Source of the DNA: Klebsiella spallanzanii
GTDB taxonomy: Bacteria; Pseudomonadota; Gammaproteobacteria; Enterobacterales; Enterobacteriaceae
Reading direction: 5' to 3'
Length of the DNA stretch: 64,000 nt
Assembly: GCF_902158555.1 (NCBI RefSeq)
Contig: NZ_CABGGS010000012.1
Location: forward strand, 482,880 to 546,879
Shown here in pieces: positions 28,877 through 39,841 of this stretch; position 1 is the first letter of the stretch, and each line of letters opens with the position of its first letter. A model generated the notes under the pieces. It did not search any database, was not told the origin of the DNA, and saw only the letters and a list, made by a program, of their open reading frames with translations. The translations under genes and the position numbers were made by a program.

Positions 28877-29791
28877 TCAGGGCTGACCGTCAAAGCGATG
28901 TATCGCCTGACGCAGGAAATCCACTACCCGCCGGGCTTCGGGCCGCAGTTCCGTTTGCCGCAGGCTCGCCACTCCGACGTCCATCCACGTCATACAATCG
29001 TCGACCGTGCGTCGCATCACGCGCAGCCCCTCAAGCGACCAGGGACGCCAAACGAGGTCCGAAAGGATCGTGACGCCCTTACCCTGTGAAACAAAAGTGC
29101 GGATAGCCTCGAAGGAGTTGGTGCGGTAGCGAATATCCGGCTGCCCGCCGCGCTGCCGCCAGACGTCAAGGATCACGGTGGGGTAATCATCGGTCTCAAG
29201 CAGCAAAAACGGGACCTTTGCGATATCGGCCAGCCGCAGTTCCGGCTGGCTGAGTAAAGGGTGGCCGATAGGTGCCCACAGACGACGCAGGGAGCGCAGG
29301 AAAGTATCGATCGTCAGATCATCATCGTGGCGAATGTTTGACGTCAACACCAGGCAAAAGTCGACCTCCTGCTGATGTAAGGCTGTTATCAGCGCTTGTG
29401 ATGAACCTTCCTGAAAATGGATCTCCAGTAGCGGGAAGCGGCGCTCCAGTTCGCTATAAATGCCGGGTAGCAGATAGGCCGAGAGTGTTTCAGCGATGCC
29501 TACCCGCACGCAGCCGGTGGTCATTTCCGGCTGATTGTGCAGGTCGTTAATCGCGGCTTCGCTATCAGAGAGGATTTTGCGCGCATGGCTCAGAAAGCGT
29601 TCCCCGTCGACGGTCAGCTCAATGCCCTTTGGATGGCGAACAAAGAGCTGCGTGTTCATAATCGTTTCCAGATTACGCATCGCGACCGTCATTGATGACT
29701 GAGAGATATGGCAACGCCCGGCGGCTTTTGAGATTTGTAGCGTCTCGGCCAGCGCGACGTAGAATTCCAGCTGTCTTAGGGTGAACTTCAT
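28877..29791 (-). CDS. LysR-family regulator next to an EamA exporter
   Basis: A 304-residue LysR-type protein. The N-terminal winged helix (FTLRQLEFYVALAETLQISKAAGRCHISQSSMTVAMRNLE) is followed by the linker helix and a periplasmic-binding-protein-like effector domain. It is divergent from the EamA transporter gene with about 100 bp between them, the usual layout of a LysR protein and its target. A palindrome covers its own start codon. The effector is unknown. Confidence 0.88.
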   Translation of the reverse strand: MKFTLRQLEFYVALAETLQISKAAGRCHISQSSMTVAMRNLETIMNTQLFVRHPKGIELTVDGERFLSHARKILSDSEAAINDLHNQPEMTTGCVRVGIAETLSAYLLPGIYSELERRFPLLEIHFQEGSSQALITALHQQEVDFCLVLTSNIRHDDDLTIDTFLRSLRRLWAPIGHPLLSQPELRLADIAKVPFLLLETDDYPTVILDVWRQRGGQPDIRYRTNSFEAIRTFVSQGKGVTILSDLVWRPWSLEGLRVMRRTVDDCMTWMDVGVASLRQTELRPEARRVVDFLRQAIHRFDGQP

Positions 29792-29804
29792 AGTTTCAAA
29801 CTAT
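29790..29804. promoter_or_regulatory. Palindrome over the LysR start codon
   Basis: ATAGTTTCAAACTAT is a perfect 15-bp palindrome that overlaps the ATG at 29789-29791 and fits the LysR T-N11-A form. Candidate autoregulatory site. Confidence 0.5.
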
Positions 29805-29893
29805 ACGCCTGAATGAAAACTTTATATTAGCACTGGCTTATTCGTGAGCAGTACCCTGAATGGCATAGGTTTAAGGTAAATCAAGGAGTTTGT

Positions 29894-31216
<1,323 letters not shown>

Positions 31217-31987
31217 TTAGACCTTATTACGGCGTACGGGAAAGGCGGGAAGTACCGCATTTTGTAACACGCGACCGGCGTGAGAAGAAAACGTTAATTT
31301 GTCGCCCACGGCCTGCGTCTCGACGATTTGCCCCTCGTCCATCACCATCACCCGCTGGCAAAAGCGTTCCACCAGACGTAAATCGTGGGTGATAAACAGG
31401 CAGGCGGTGCCGAACTGCTGTTGCAGTTTTTTGAGCAGACGAATGATGCCCGCCTGGAGTACCAGATCGAGGTTAGAAACCGCTTCATCGAGGATCAGCA
31501 ATTTGGGCTCAACGACCAGCGCCCGCGCCAGGCAGACGCGCTGGAGCTGCCCGCCGCTCAGCTGCGTTGGTCGTTTGTCGAGCACGCTATCGTCGAGGTC
31601 CACTGCATTGAGCATTTCCCTGGCTCGGGCCAGTTGTTCCTGTTTCGTTAATGACAGCAGATGGCGCATCGGTTCGCGCAAAATCTCGCGTACGGTTTTA
31701 CGCGGATTTACCGCGCTGATGGAATCCTGAAACACCATCTGAATATCCCGGCGAAATGCTTTCTGTTTGCTGCGATTGAGGTCGGAAAGCGGCTCGCCGC
31801 GCCAGCTGACGCTGCCCTCGGTGGGTGATTCCAGCCCAACCAGCAGGCGCGCCAGCGTGCTTTTTCCGCAGCCGCTACGCCCCAGCAGGGCGACGGTTTC
31901 GCCGTTTTTCAGCGCTAAAGAGACCTCTTTTAGCACCGGTAAGTTTGCGTATCGGTGCGAGAGCGTAGAGACGCTGAGTAATGTCAT
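31217..31987 (-). CDS. nikE: Nickel ABC transporter ATP-binding protein NikE
   Basis: A 256-residue ATPase of the oligopeptide/nickel importer family. Walker [15 protein letters not shown], signature [15 protein letters not shown] and Walker [13 protein letters not shown] are present. It works with NikD under the NikBC membrane pair. Its start overlaps the end of nikD by 4 bp. Confidence 0.95.
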   Translation of the reverse strand: MTLLSVSTLSHRYANLPVLKEVSLALKNGETVALLGRSGCGKSTLARLLVGLESPTEGSVSWRGEPLSDLNRSKQKAFRRDIQMVFQDSISAVNPRKTVREILREPMRHLLSLTKQEQLARAREMLNAVDLDDSVLDKRPTQLSGGQLQRVCLARALVVEPKLLILDEAVSNLDLVLQAGIIRLLKKLQQQFGTACLFITHDLRLVERFCQRVMVMDEGQIVETQAVGDKLTFSSHAGRVLQNAVLPAFPVRRNKV

Positions 31988-32748
31988 AAGACCCGCTCCA
32001 GCCCATACAGGGCGAGATGTGCGGCAACCAGACTGCGGGTGATGCTGTGCTGTGGCGCGTTGAAGATGGTTTCGACATCTCCTTGTTCCACGATCTTGCC
32101 GTTGTCCATCACCGCCACGTCGTCCGCCAGTCGCGCGACGACGCCCATATCGTGAGTGACCAGCAGCATTCCGGGGGCACGGTTGCGCATTATGCTCTCC
32201 AGTAGATCGAGAATGCGCGCCTGGGCGACGACGTCCAGATCGGTGGTCGGTTCATCGGCGATAATAAACGGCGCATCGCACAGCAGCGTCATCGCAATCA
32301 TCATCCGCTGCAGCATGCCGCCGCTCATCTCAAAGGGATAAAGCTTCAGTACGCGCTCTGCCTTCTCCAGGCCGACGGACTCTAACGCACTGATAAGCGT
32401 AGCGTCATCTGATGGTTTACCTAATGCCCGGCAGGTTTCCCGCGCGTGAGCCGCCATAGTATGCAACGGATTAAAGGCGCTGCGCGGGTTTTGCATAATG
32501 GTGGCGATTTCCACACCACGCAGTTCGCTGGGTGAAACGGGTTTGCCGTCCGCAAGAATGGCTCCTGCCGTCTGGTGCACGCCTGCGGGCAGAATGCCCA
32601 GCGCAGCGGCGCAGGTCAGGGACTTTCCGCAACCGCTGCCGCCGACTAGCGCCAGCACGCGTCCGCGTTTGAGGGCCAACGAGGCGCCGTGCACCAGCGG
32701 ACGTTCGGCCTGTAAGGTAATATTTTGCAGTTCAATCTGTTGCGGCAT
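31984..32748 (-). CDS. nikD: Nickel ABC transporter ATP-binding protein NikD
   Basis: A 254-residue ATPase with Walker [13 protein letters not shown], signature [15 protein letters not shown] and Walker [13 protein letters not shown]. It overlaps nikC by 1 bp and nikE by 4 bp, showing tight translational coupling. Confidence 0.95.
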   Translation of the reverse strand: MPQQIELQNITLQAERPLVHGASLALKRGRVLALVGGSGCGKSLTCAAALGILPAGVHQTAGAILADGKPVSPSELRGVEIATIMQNPRSAFNPLHTMAAHARETCRALGKPSDDATLISALESVGLEKAERVLKLYPFEMSGGMLQRMMIAMTLLCDAPFIIADEPTTDLDVVAQARILDLLESIMRNRAPGMLLVTHDMGVVARLADDVAVMDNGKIVEQGDVETIFNAPQHSITRSLVAAHLALYGLERVL

Positions 32749-33581
32749 CAGTGGGCATGCTCCGTTTCCAGATGGGGATCCAGGCGATCGCGCAGCGCGT
32801 CACCCACCATATTGAAGGCCATCACGCTGATAAACAGCGCCAGCCCCGGCCAGAACATTTGCAGCGGCTGGGTCCAGATGTACTGGCGGGCGTCGTTAAT
32901 CATCACTCCCCATTCGGCGGTTGGCGCGGTCACGCCGAGGCCGAGGAACGACATTCCGGCGACGTGCAGCATCATATGGCCAATATCCAGGGTCGCCAGC
33001 ACCAGCAGCGAGGGGATCACGGCACCTGCTAAGTGGTCGACAAACACCCGAACATGGCCCGCGCCGGAAAGCCGGGAGGCAAGCACAAATTCGCGCTGGC
33101 GCAAGGAGATCGTCAGGCTGCGCACCATCCGCGCGTACCACGCCCAGTGCGACAGGGCGATGGCGATAATCACGTTGGTCAGCCCGGTTCCCAGCACGCC
33201 GACCATAAAGAAAGAGAGGATCGAGGTCGGGAAGGTCATAAACATATCGGCGACGCGCATGGTGACCTGATCGACACGGCCGCCAATCAGCCCTGCGCTA
33301 CCGCCGACGATCAGCCCCAGAGCCAACACCAGCAGCAGGCAAGCCATCACCGAGCCAAGCGACACGCGGGTTGCCGCCAGCAGGCGCGAGAAAATATCGC
33401 GCCCCAGATGGTCGGTACCCAGCCAGTGTTGGCTGTCAGGTGACAGCAGGCGCGAAGGTAAATCAATCGCCTGCGGATCGTAAGGTAACCACCACTGGCT
33501 GGTGAGCGCAATCACCGCCAGCAGGGCAATCATGATTAAAGAGAGGCGGACGGGCCAGCGCGATGAGAGGACAAAGTTCAC
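32748..33581 (-). CDS. nikC: Nickel ABC transporter permease NikC
   Basis: A 277-residue inner-membrane permease with an N-terminal membrane helix ([19 protein letters not shown]), then [15 protein letters not shown] typical of OppC/DppC/NikC, and a binding-protein-dependent transport domain with five further helices. It pairs with NikB. Confidence 0.95.
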   Translation of the reverse strand: MNFVLSSRWPVRLSLIMIALLAVIALTSQWWLPYDPQAIDLPSRLLSPDSQHWLGTDHLGRDIFSRLLAATRVSLGSVMACLLLVLALGLIVGGSAGLIGGRVDQVTMRVADMFMTFPTSILSFFMVGVLGTGLTNVIIAIALSHWAWYARMVRSLTISLRQREFVLASRLSGAGHVRVFVDHLAGAVIPSLLVLATLDIGHMMLHVAGMSFLGLGVTAPTAEWGVMINDARQYIWTQPLQMFWPGLALFISVMAFNMVGDALRDRLDPHLETEHAH

Positions 33582-34522
33582 GAGTGCGCTCCTTCATGGC
33601 GGCGAATACGCGGATCCAGCGCGGCGTTCAGCAAGTCAACAATCAGGTTACAGACTACAAAAACGGTAACCATCATCAGCGTAAAGCACTGAATAACCGG
33701 GTAGTCGCGGTTAAATATCGCCGAGACGGCATAGCGCCCCACGCCGGGCCAGGCAAAAATATTCTCGATGATCATGGTGCCGCCTATCAGTTCGCCGATA
33801 TGCATGCCGACGGCGGTGATCATTGGCAGCGAAGCGTTACGCAGGATATGGCGACGCTCGATTTGCTTGTCGTTGAGACCGCGCAGCCGCGCCCAGGTCA
33901 CGTGACGCTGCCCGGCGACCTCCAGCATGCTGGCGCGCAGCAGACGGGCGTTAATCGCCAGCGACATAAAGGCAATTGATACCGCAGGCAGAATGATGTG
34001 TTGCCAGCCGCCATAGCCCATGGCAGGCAGCCATTGCAGATATACCGAGAAGAGCATCACCAGCAGAAAGGCGAGCCAGAAGTTGGGCATTGAGACGCCG
34101 AGGAAAGCGATAACCCGCACAACAAAATCCGGTAGACGGTCACGATGGCGCGCCGCCCAAATGCCAAGCGGTACCGAGGTGAGTAGGATCAGTATCAGCG
34201 CCGCGCCCGCCAGCTGTAACGTAGCTGGCAGGAAGTTCAGCACATCGTCCAGCACCGGACGCTGAGTCGCGAACGAGATACCGAAATCCAGGTGCAGCGC
34301 CTTCCACAGCCAGGCGCCGTACTGCACGATAAGCGGCTGATCCAGCCCCAGCATCACGCGGGTGGAAGCGACCATCTCCGGTGTCGGCGGCAGGTTCGAC
34401 AGGCGCAAATAGTCGAGCGCCGGATCGCCGGTCCCCAGACGCAGCATTAAAAAGATAATCACTGAGGCGGCGAAAATCATCGGGATCAGCAGCGCCATAC
34501 GCCGTAATGCGTAACGCAACAT
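33578..34522 (-). CDS. nikB: Nickel ABC transporter permease NikB
   Basis: A 314-residue permease with [24 protein letters not shown] as first helix and the [19 protein letters not shown] block near the C-terminus. It overlaps nikA by 1 bp and nikC by 4 bp. Confidence 0.95.
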   Translation of the reverse strand: MLRYALRRMALLIPMIFAASVIIFLMLRLGTGDPALDYLRLSNLPPTPEMVASTRVMLGLDQPLIVQYGAWLWKALHLDFGISFATQRPVLDDVLNFLPATLQLAGAALILILLTSVPLGIWAARHRDRLPDFVVRVIAFLGVSMPNFWLAFLLVMLFSVYLQWLPAMGYGGWQHIILPAVSIAFMSLAINARLLRASMLEVAGQRHVTWARLRGLNDKQIERRHILRNASLPMITAVGMHIGELIGGTMIIENIFAWPGVGRYAVSAIFNRDYPVIQCFTLMMVTVFVVCNLIVDLLNAALDPRIRRHEGAHS

Positions 34523-36090
34523 CAGGGTTTCACCGGCTTAATCTGTTCAAACGGAATTTCCGAGGCAATCGGCGCGTAGGGAATTGCGCCCAGCTCCGGT
34601 CTGGCGACCACCATCATCGAGACATAGCTGATAGGCAAATAGACGGCGTCATTGTGCAGGCGGGTCAGAATGTCGCGATACAATACCTGACGCTGGGCTT
34701 TATCGCTGGTTTCCAGCACCTCGCCAATCTCTTTATCAATAATCGGTTTATCGGCTAAACCCTGCTGGGCCTGAAAATCAGCATGGGACGGGACGCGCAT
34801 CGAGCTCATAAAGGCGTGGGGGTCGTACGGCGCCCCCCAGGTGCGGTTGAAAATCATGCCGAAGCGACCGTCGCGCTGGCGGGCATAAATACTGCTCTCT
34901 TCCTCACCGACCAGCGCCACGTCGACGCCAATCTGGCGCATATCAGCCTGGATGATTTCCGCCATCGATTTGCTCAACGCATCGGTACCAATAAACGACA
35001 GCTCAATGCGCAGCGGCTGGCCGTTTTTCTCTCGGATGTCTTTGCCCGCGGGCATTATCCAGCCCGCGTTTTCCAGCAATGCTTTTGCCTGCTGCGGGTC
35101 GTACTGGCGGGGTTTCAGGCCGATATCCGCGTAGGGGACGGTGGGAGAAAACAGCGTATCGGCTACCTGTTGGGTGCCGTACAGGGCGTTATCGATCAGC
35201 GATTTTTTATTTACCGCGTAGTTCAGCGCTTCGCGTACTGCCAGCTCGTTAGTCGGTGCCTTTGCGGAGTTCAGCGCCAGCATGACCGTTTCAATCGGCT
35301 GCGAAAGCTGGGTTCGGTAAGCGGGGTTGTGGCTGAAGCGGGCGAAGGTGTCGAGCGGCAGCAGCCCTTCATTGCCGTACAGCAGGTCGATATCGCCGGT
35401 TTCAAACGCCACCGCACGGGTGGTCGGGTCCGGGATCACCTTGACGGTAATCTTTTGAATCTGCGGTTTTTCGCCCCAGTAGCGGTCGTTACGTACCAGC
35501 ACGTCGTACTGATTGAGTTTTGATTCCTTAAGCATCCACGGACCGGTGCCAATCGGCGCTTTAATGCCGTGTAGGGTCTCGTTGTCTTTAAACTGCGACG
35601 GGGCGATAAAGCGGAAAGGACGCGGCAGGGACAGTTCTTGCAGGAACGGGTAATACGCGCTTTTCAGGGTAATTTGCAGTTGGTTTTTGCTGAGTGCCTT
35701 GACGTCGACTATCTGATTGACCAGCTCCAGCCAGGCGTGGCGCTGACGGTTATCGAGCACCGCGCGGAAGTTTTCCGCGGCAGCATGCGCGTCGAACGCT
35801 TCGCCGTTGGAAAATGTTACGTCATCGCGCAGGGTAAAGGTCCAGATTTTACCGTCCGCCGAGTGGGTCCAGCTTGTTGCCAGCCACGGGGTAACCGAAC
35901 CGTCCGCCTGATACTTCACCAGCGGTTCATACACCATGCTCTGGGCAAACATCTGGTTGGGCGTATAGAGGTGCGGATTGAGCGGCCCGACGTTGACCGG
36001 CCAGGCGGTGGTGATTTCGTTGGCGGAGGCATTGGCCAGCAAAGGTGCGCAGGCGATTAGCGCCAGCAGGGCGGTGCGGATGATAGACAA
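34522..36090 (-). CDS. nikA: Periplasmic nickel-binding protein NikA
   Basis: A 522-residue SBP family 5 protein that captures nickel chelates in the periplasm and hands them to NikBCDE. Signal peptide [23 protein letters not shown]. Mature hallmarks are [37 protein letters not shown] and the nickel-site region [17 protein letters not shown]. The only start giving a full signal peptide is TTG at 36088-36090; GAGAAA lies upstream. First gene of nikABCDER, under the NikR operator at 36114-36141. Confidence 0.95.
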   Translation of the reverse strand: MSIIRTALLALIACAPLLANASANEITTAWPVNVGPLNPHLYTPNQMFAQSMVYEPLVKYQADGSVTPWLATSWTHSADGKIWTFTLRDDVTFSNGEAFDAHAAAENFRAVLDNRQRHAWLELVNQIVDVKALSKNQLQITLKSAYYPFLQELSLPRPFRFIAPSQFKDNETLHGIKAPIGTGPWMLKESKLNQYDVLVRNDRYWGEKPQIQKITVKVIPDPTTRAVAFETGDIDLLYGNEGLLPLDTFARFSHNPAYRTQLSQPIETVMLALNSAKAPTNELAVREALNYAVNKKSLIDNALYGTQQVADTLFSPTVPYADIGLKPRQYDPQQAKALLENAGWIMPAGKDIREKNGQPLRIELSFIGTDALSKSMAEIIQADMRQIGVDVALVGEEESSIYARQRDGRFGMIFNRTWGAPYDPHAFMSSMRVPSHADFQAQQGLADKPIIDKEIGEVLETSDKAQRQVLYRDILTRLHNDAVYLPISYVSMMVVARPELGAIPYAPIASEIPFEQIKPVKP

Positions 36091-36113
36091 GGCTTTTTCT
36101 CAGCAACAGGAAA

Positions 36114-36141
36114 GTATGACGATTTTAAGGATTCATCATAC
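36114..36141. promoter_or_regulatory. NikR operator
   Basis: GTATGA, 16 bases, then TCATAC: a full match to the E. coli NikR operator form, 24 bp before the nikA start. Nickel-bound NikR would block nik transcription. Confidence 0.92.
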
Positions 36142-36246
36142 TTTCAGCGTAAGCTGGATCAATATTTGGCCTGAAAGTATAAGAAAACAGTATATATATT
36201 TTGACGGTATGAAATGGAGAACAAGCCTGCCGCAGCTCCGGCACAT

Positions 36247-36836
36247 CTCCCGGAGGCGGCGCTTGACGCGCCTGTCCGGGCTACCGGCCCGCAGACGGCA
36301 GTGAACCTGTAGCCCGGTCAGCGCAGCGCCACCGGGACGAAGCAGCGCCGGTGTATCAGGTTCGGCGTATTTCCCGGAGGCGGCGCTTGACGCGCCTTGT
36401 CCGGGCTACCGGCCCGCAGACAGTTGTGAACCCGTAGCCCGGTCAGCGCAGCGCCACCGGGACGAAGCAGCGCCGGTGTATCAGGTTCGGCGTATTTCCC
36501 GGAGGCGGCGCTTGACGCGCCTGTCCGGGCTACCGGCCCGCAGACGGTTGTGAACCTGTAGCCCGGTCAGCGCAGCGCCACCGGAACGAAGCAGCGCCGG
36601 TGTATCAGGTTCGGCGTATTTCCCGGAGGCGGCGCTTGACGCGCCTTGTCCGGGCTACCGGCCCGCAGACGGTTGTGAACCTGTAGCCCGGTCAGCGCAG
36701 CGCCACCGGGACGAAGCAGCGCCGATGTATCAGGTTCGGCGTATTTCCCGGAGGCGGCGCTTGACGCGCCTTGTCCGGGCTACCGGCCCGCAGACGGCAG
36801 TGAACCTGTAGCCCGGTCAGCGCAGCGCCACCGGGC
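36247..36836. repeat. Five-unit tandem BIME array
   Basis: Five head-to-tail copies of a 124-125 bp unit begin at 36247, 36372, 36497, 36621 and 36746; the last is truncated at about 91 bp. Each unit holds two facing REP palindromes: one opening TCCCGGAGGCGGCGCTTGAC, the other GTAGCCCGGTCAGCGCAGCG. Copies differ only by single bases or one-base indels, which points to recent amplification. The array ends 3 bp from the stop of the LysR gene and begins about 105 bp upstream of the NikR operator. It fills most of the 749-bp gap. Confidence 0.95.
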
Positions 36837-36839
36837 GCT

Positions 36840-37697
36840 TTATGTTTTGAACAGGTCGAGCAGCGTGGCGACCTGCTCATCAATCGGTGTTAAATCACGC
36901 TTAACGATCAGATGCAGCGGCGTTGCCCGCCGTGCGCCGTGGCCCAGCGGCAGCGCCTTCAGCACCCCTTGTTTGAGCTGTGGGCGAATACGCTCTTCCG
37001 GTAGCCAGCCGAAACCAACCTGATATAAAACCGCATCAATGGCGGCATCAATGGTGGAAAACGTCCATGCATCGCGGGCGGATTGTGGGTCGTTGCTGCG
37101 GTCAGCGATGCGCACCAGCGGCCAGGGGGCCAGCGCATTATCATCCAGCGGCCCCTCGAAGGCCGAAAGCGGGTGATCGCGATGGGCGACGGCGACAAAA
37201 TCAATATTCATCAGCCACTCTCCGCGCCCGGTAATATCCTGACGGCGGGTCAGCACCATCACGTCGGCCTCGGTGCGGGCAGGGTGTTCTTCCTCAAGGT
37301 TTTCCAGCACTTCGGTCAGCCTCACCTGGGTTTGCGGGTAGCGCTGCTGAAACTGACGCAGAATGGCAAACAGCCGTTCGCGGGGGAAAATGCTGTCGAC
37401 TACCAGGTCCAGCCGGGTCCGCGCGCCGTCGCGCAGGGTCGTGGCATGGGTTTCGACATAAGCGAAAGCTTGCAGCAGCGGTTTAACCTGACCGAGCAGC
37501 AGCTCACCCGCCGGGGTCAGCACCGCACGACGGCCCGATGGCGTGAGCAGCGTGACGCCCAGACGCTCTTGTAATAGCGCGAGATTATAGCTGACCGAGG
37601 ACTGGCTGCGGTGGGTCTCCTCCGCCGCCTTCGCAAAGCTACCCAGCTCAACAACCTTTTCCAGTAGCGCCCATTGCTCGAGGGTGGTCTTGTGCAT
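36840..37697 (-). CDS. LysR-family regulator, probable regulator of padC
   Basis: A 285-residue LysR-type protein. The winged helix is LEQWALLEKVVELGSFAKAAEETHRSQSSVSYNLALLQERLG, followed by the effector-binding domain. It is divergent from the phenolic acid decarboxylase gene with 100 bp between starts. Phenolic acid decarboxylases are typically induced by their substrates; in Gram-positives through PadR, whereas here a LysR protein sits in that place. Effector inferred, not shown. Confidence 0.88.
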   Translation of the reverse strand: MHKTTLEQWALLEKVVELGSFAKAAEETHRSQSSVSYNLALLQERLGVTLLTPSGRRAVLTPAGELLLGQVKPLLQAFAYVETHATTLRDGARTRLDLVVDSIFPRERLFAILRQFQQRYPQTQVRLTEVLENLEEEHPARTEADVMVLTRRQDITGRGEWLMNIDFVAVAHRDHPLSAFEGPLDDNALAPWPLVRIADRSNDPQSARDAWTFSTIDAAIDAVLYQVGFGWLPEERIRPQLKQGVLKALPLGHGARRATPLHLIVKRDLTPIDEQVATLLDLFKT

Positions 37698-37706
37698 AAT
37701 TAATCT

Positions 37707-37755
37707 AAAAAGTGGATGAATTTAATCAAAACATAGCGTTATTTATCCATTTTTT
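37707..37755. promoter_or_regulatory. Inverted repeat in the LysR/padC divergent promoter
   Basis: AAAAAGTGGAT (37707-37717) faces ATCCATTTTTT (37745-37755), ten of eleven positions complementary, 27 bp apart. Candidate binding region for the LysR protein, covering both promoters. Confidence 0.45.
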
Positions 37756-37797
37756 AAAGCAGTATGCTTGTTCTCAACAAAAAGAGGAGAACAGATT

Positions 37798-38301
37798 ATG
37801 AGCACTTTCGACAAACATGACCTCAGCGGTTTTATCGGCAAACATCTGGTTTATACCTACGATAATGGCTGGAACTACGAGATTTACGTTAAAAACAGCA
37901 CGACTCTGGATTATCGAATTCATAGCGGGATCGTGGCGAATCGTTGGGTAAAAGATCAGCAGGCATACATTGTTCGCGTAGGTGAAAGCATTTATAAAAT
38001 TTCCTGGACCGAACCGACCGGCACCGACGTGAGCCTGATTGTTAACCTCGGTGACAAACTGTTCCACGGCACTATCTTTTTCCCGCGCTGGGTAATAAAT
38101 AACCCGGAAAAAACCGTCTGCTTCCAGAACGATCATATCCCGCTGATGGTGTCTTACCGCGAAGCCGGTCCAGCTTACCCAACAGAAGTGATCGATGAGT
38201 TTGCCACTATCACCTTTGTTCGCGATTGCGGTGCGGATAACGACGAAGTGATTAATTGCCCGGCTAACGAATTACCCGATAACTTTCCTGCAAATCTGTA
38301 A
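37798..38301 (+). CDS. padC: Phenolic acid decarboxylase
   Basis: Converts p-coumaric, ferulic and caffeic acids to 4-vinylphenols, removing toxic plant acids without a cofactor. The 167-residue protein is a lipocalin-like beta barrel. The catalytic set known from Bacillus (Tyr11, Tyr13, Arg41, Glu64) appears as Y19, Y21, R49 and E72 in LVYTYDNGWNYE, GIVANRWVKDQ and SWTEPTGTDVS. The start follows GAGGAG; an extension to 37768 was rejected. Monocistronic, with 283 bp of AT-rich sequence before the arn coding region opens further on. Confidence 0.94.
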   Translation: MSTFDKHDLSGFIGKHLVYTYDNGWNYEIYVKNSTTLDYRIHSGIVANRWVKDQQAYIVRVGESIYKISWTEPTGTDVSLIVNLGDKLFHGTIFFPRWVINNPEKTVCFQNDHIPLMVSYREAGPAYPTEVIDEFATITFVRDCGADNDEVINCPANELPDNFPANL

Positions 38302-38354
38302 TACTTACGAAATAATTTTATGATTCGACTGGATTTTTAATATTTCGTAGACCA

Positions 38355-38371
38355 TGTTTAAAGATGGTTTA
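38355..38371 (+). promoter_or_regulatory. PhoP box 1 upstream of arnB
   Basis: TGTTTA-AAGAT-GGTTTA fits the PhoP direct-repeat form (T/G)GTTTA-N5-(T/G)GTTTA, about 330 bp before the arnB ATG in a 399-bp gap. Direct PhoP control of this operon is described for Klebsiella pneumoniae. Confidence 0.75.
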
Positions 38372-38380
38372 TTAAAATCT

Positions 38381-38397
38381 GGTTTAACGTCCGTTTA
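38381..38397 (+). promoter_or_regulatory. PhoP-box-like repeat 2 upstream of arnB
   Basis: GGTTTA-ACGTC-CGTTTA, one mismatch from the PhoP form, starts 26 bp after box 1 starts, so both lie on nearly the same helical face spacing of 2.5 turns. Weaker than box 1. Confidence 0.5.
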
Positions 38398-38527
38398 CTT
38401 TCCGCCAGAGCGTTCCCGCTATTTCTGCGTCAAGTGGGAGCGCCACATCTCTCATGAATACGCTAAATTAAACCTATCTAACTGATTTTTAATCAAATTG
38501 TAATGCATATCTAATTAATATTAATTT

Positions 38528-38544
38528 CTTAATATTATCCTAAG
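38528..38544 (+). promoter_or_regulatory. PmrA box of the arn promoter
   Basis: CTTAAT-ATTAT-CCTAAG matches the PmrA direct repeat YTTAAK-N5-YTTAAK with one mismatch. A -10-like TTTAAT follows about 17 bp later. Phosphorylated PmrA, induced by iron, acid or polymyxin signals, would activate here. Confidence 0.8.
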
Positions 38545-38700
38545 CAAACCTGTCTAAATTTAATAACATCTGAATATCCTGTAATGGAATGCGCCATCGA
38601 ACTGATTTCGCTTTCATTTTCATTTTGTTTAAGTCAGCAGGTGCAGGATATTTCTTATCGACCCCATTTCTCGTCGGGTCATTTACAGAACAGGAACATG

Positions 38701-39840
38701 ATGAGCGATTTTTTGCCGTTTTCGCGCCCGTCGATGGGCGACGCAGAGCTGGCTGCGCTGCGTGAAGTTTTGCAATCGGGCTGGATCACCACCGGGCCGA
38801 AAAATCAGGCGCTGGAAGAGGCGTTCTGCATCCTAACCGGTAACCGTCACGCCATTGCTGTTAGTTCGGCGACCGGCGGTATGCACGTCACGCTTATGGC
38901 GCTGGGAATCGGCGCGGGCGATGAAGTGATCACCCCTTCTCAGACCTGGGTCTCCACGCTGAACATGATCTGCCTGCTCGGCGCAACCCCGGTGATGATC
39001 GATGTCGATCCCGATAATCTGATGGTGACGCCTGAAGCGGTGGAAGCGGCGATCACTCCGCGTACTAAAGCGATCGTGCCCGTGCACTATGCGGGCGCGC
39101 CGGTGGATATCGACGCTATTCGCGCCATAGGCGAGCGGCACGGTATTCCGGTGATTGAAGATGCCGCCCACGCGGCGGGGACGTACTACAAAGGTCACCA
39201 TGTCGGCTGGCGCGGTACCGCCATCTTCTCGTTCCATGCGATCAAAAATATGACCTGCGCCGAAGGCGGACTGGTGGTGACCGACGACGATGAGCTGGCG
39301 GCGCGTATCCGCAGCCTGAAGTTCCACGGTCTCGGCGTTGACGCCTATGACCGTCAGACCCTGGGTCGCGCCCCGCAGGCGGAGGTGATTTCTCCGGGTT
39401 TTAAATACAATCTGGCGGATATCAACGCCGCGCTGGCCCTGGTGCAGCTGGATAAACTGGCCCACGCCAATCTGCGGCGCGCCAAAATTGCCCAACGTTA
39501 CTTGAGCGAATTGGCGGATACCCCATTCAAGCCGTTGGCGGTACCCGATTGGGAACATCAGCACGCCTGGCACCTGTTTATTATCCGCGTCGACGAGGCC
39601 ACCTGCGGTATCAGCCGCGATGCTCTGATGGAAAAACTGAAAGCCATGGGCATCGGCACCGGCCTGCACTTCCGCGCGGCGCATACGCAAAAGTATTACC
39701 GCGAGCGTTTCCCTGACGTTTCATTACCGCATACGGAATGGAACAGCGCGCGCATTTGTTCCATTCCGTTGTTCCCGGATATGACCGATGACGATGTCAC
39801 TCGGGTCATTGCCGCACTGCACCAGCTGTCAGGACGTTGA
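38701..39840 (+). CDS. arnB: UDP-Ara4O aminotransferase ArnB
   Basis: PLP enzyme that transfers an amino group from glutamate to UDP-4-keto-pentose, making UDP-L-Ara4N. 379 residues, as in E. coli. The PLP lysine is K182 in [14 protein letters not shown]; the cofactor-ring aspartate lies in IEDAAHAAG. The start [10 protein letters not shown] follows AGGAAC and a preceding ATG; the frame extending up to 38584 runs through promoter sequence. First gene of arnBCADTEF, which adds L-Ara4N to lipid A and lowers binding of polymyxins. Confidence 0.95.
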   Translation: MSDFLPFSRPSMGDAELAALREVLQSGWITTGPKNQALEEAFCILTGNRHAIAVSSATGGMHVTLMALGIGAGDEVITPSQTWVSTLNMICLLGATPVMIDVDPDNLMVTPEAVEAAITPRTKAIVPVHYAGAPVDIDAIRAIGERHGIPVIEDAAHAAGTYYKGHHVGWRGTAIFSFHAIKNMTCAEGGLVVTDDDELAARIRSLKFHGLGVDAYDRQTLGRAPQAEVISPGFKYNLADINAALALVQLDKLAHANLRRAKIAQRYLSELADTPFKPLAVPDWEHQHAWHLFIIRVDEATCGISRDALMEKLKAMGIGTGLHFRAAHTQKYYRERFPDVSLPHTEWNSARICSIPLFPDMTDDDVTRVIAALHQLSGR

Positions 39841-39841
39841 T

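Noticed and set aside
36247..36836. Possible CRISPR array
   Set aside because: The units are 125 bp and identical along their whole length, with no short repeat and unique spacer pattern and no cas genes nearby.
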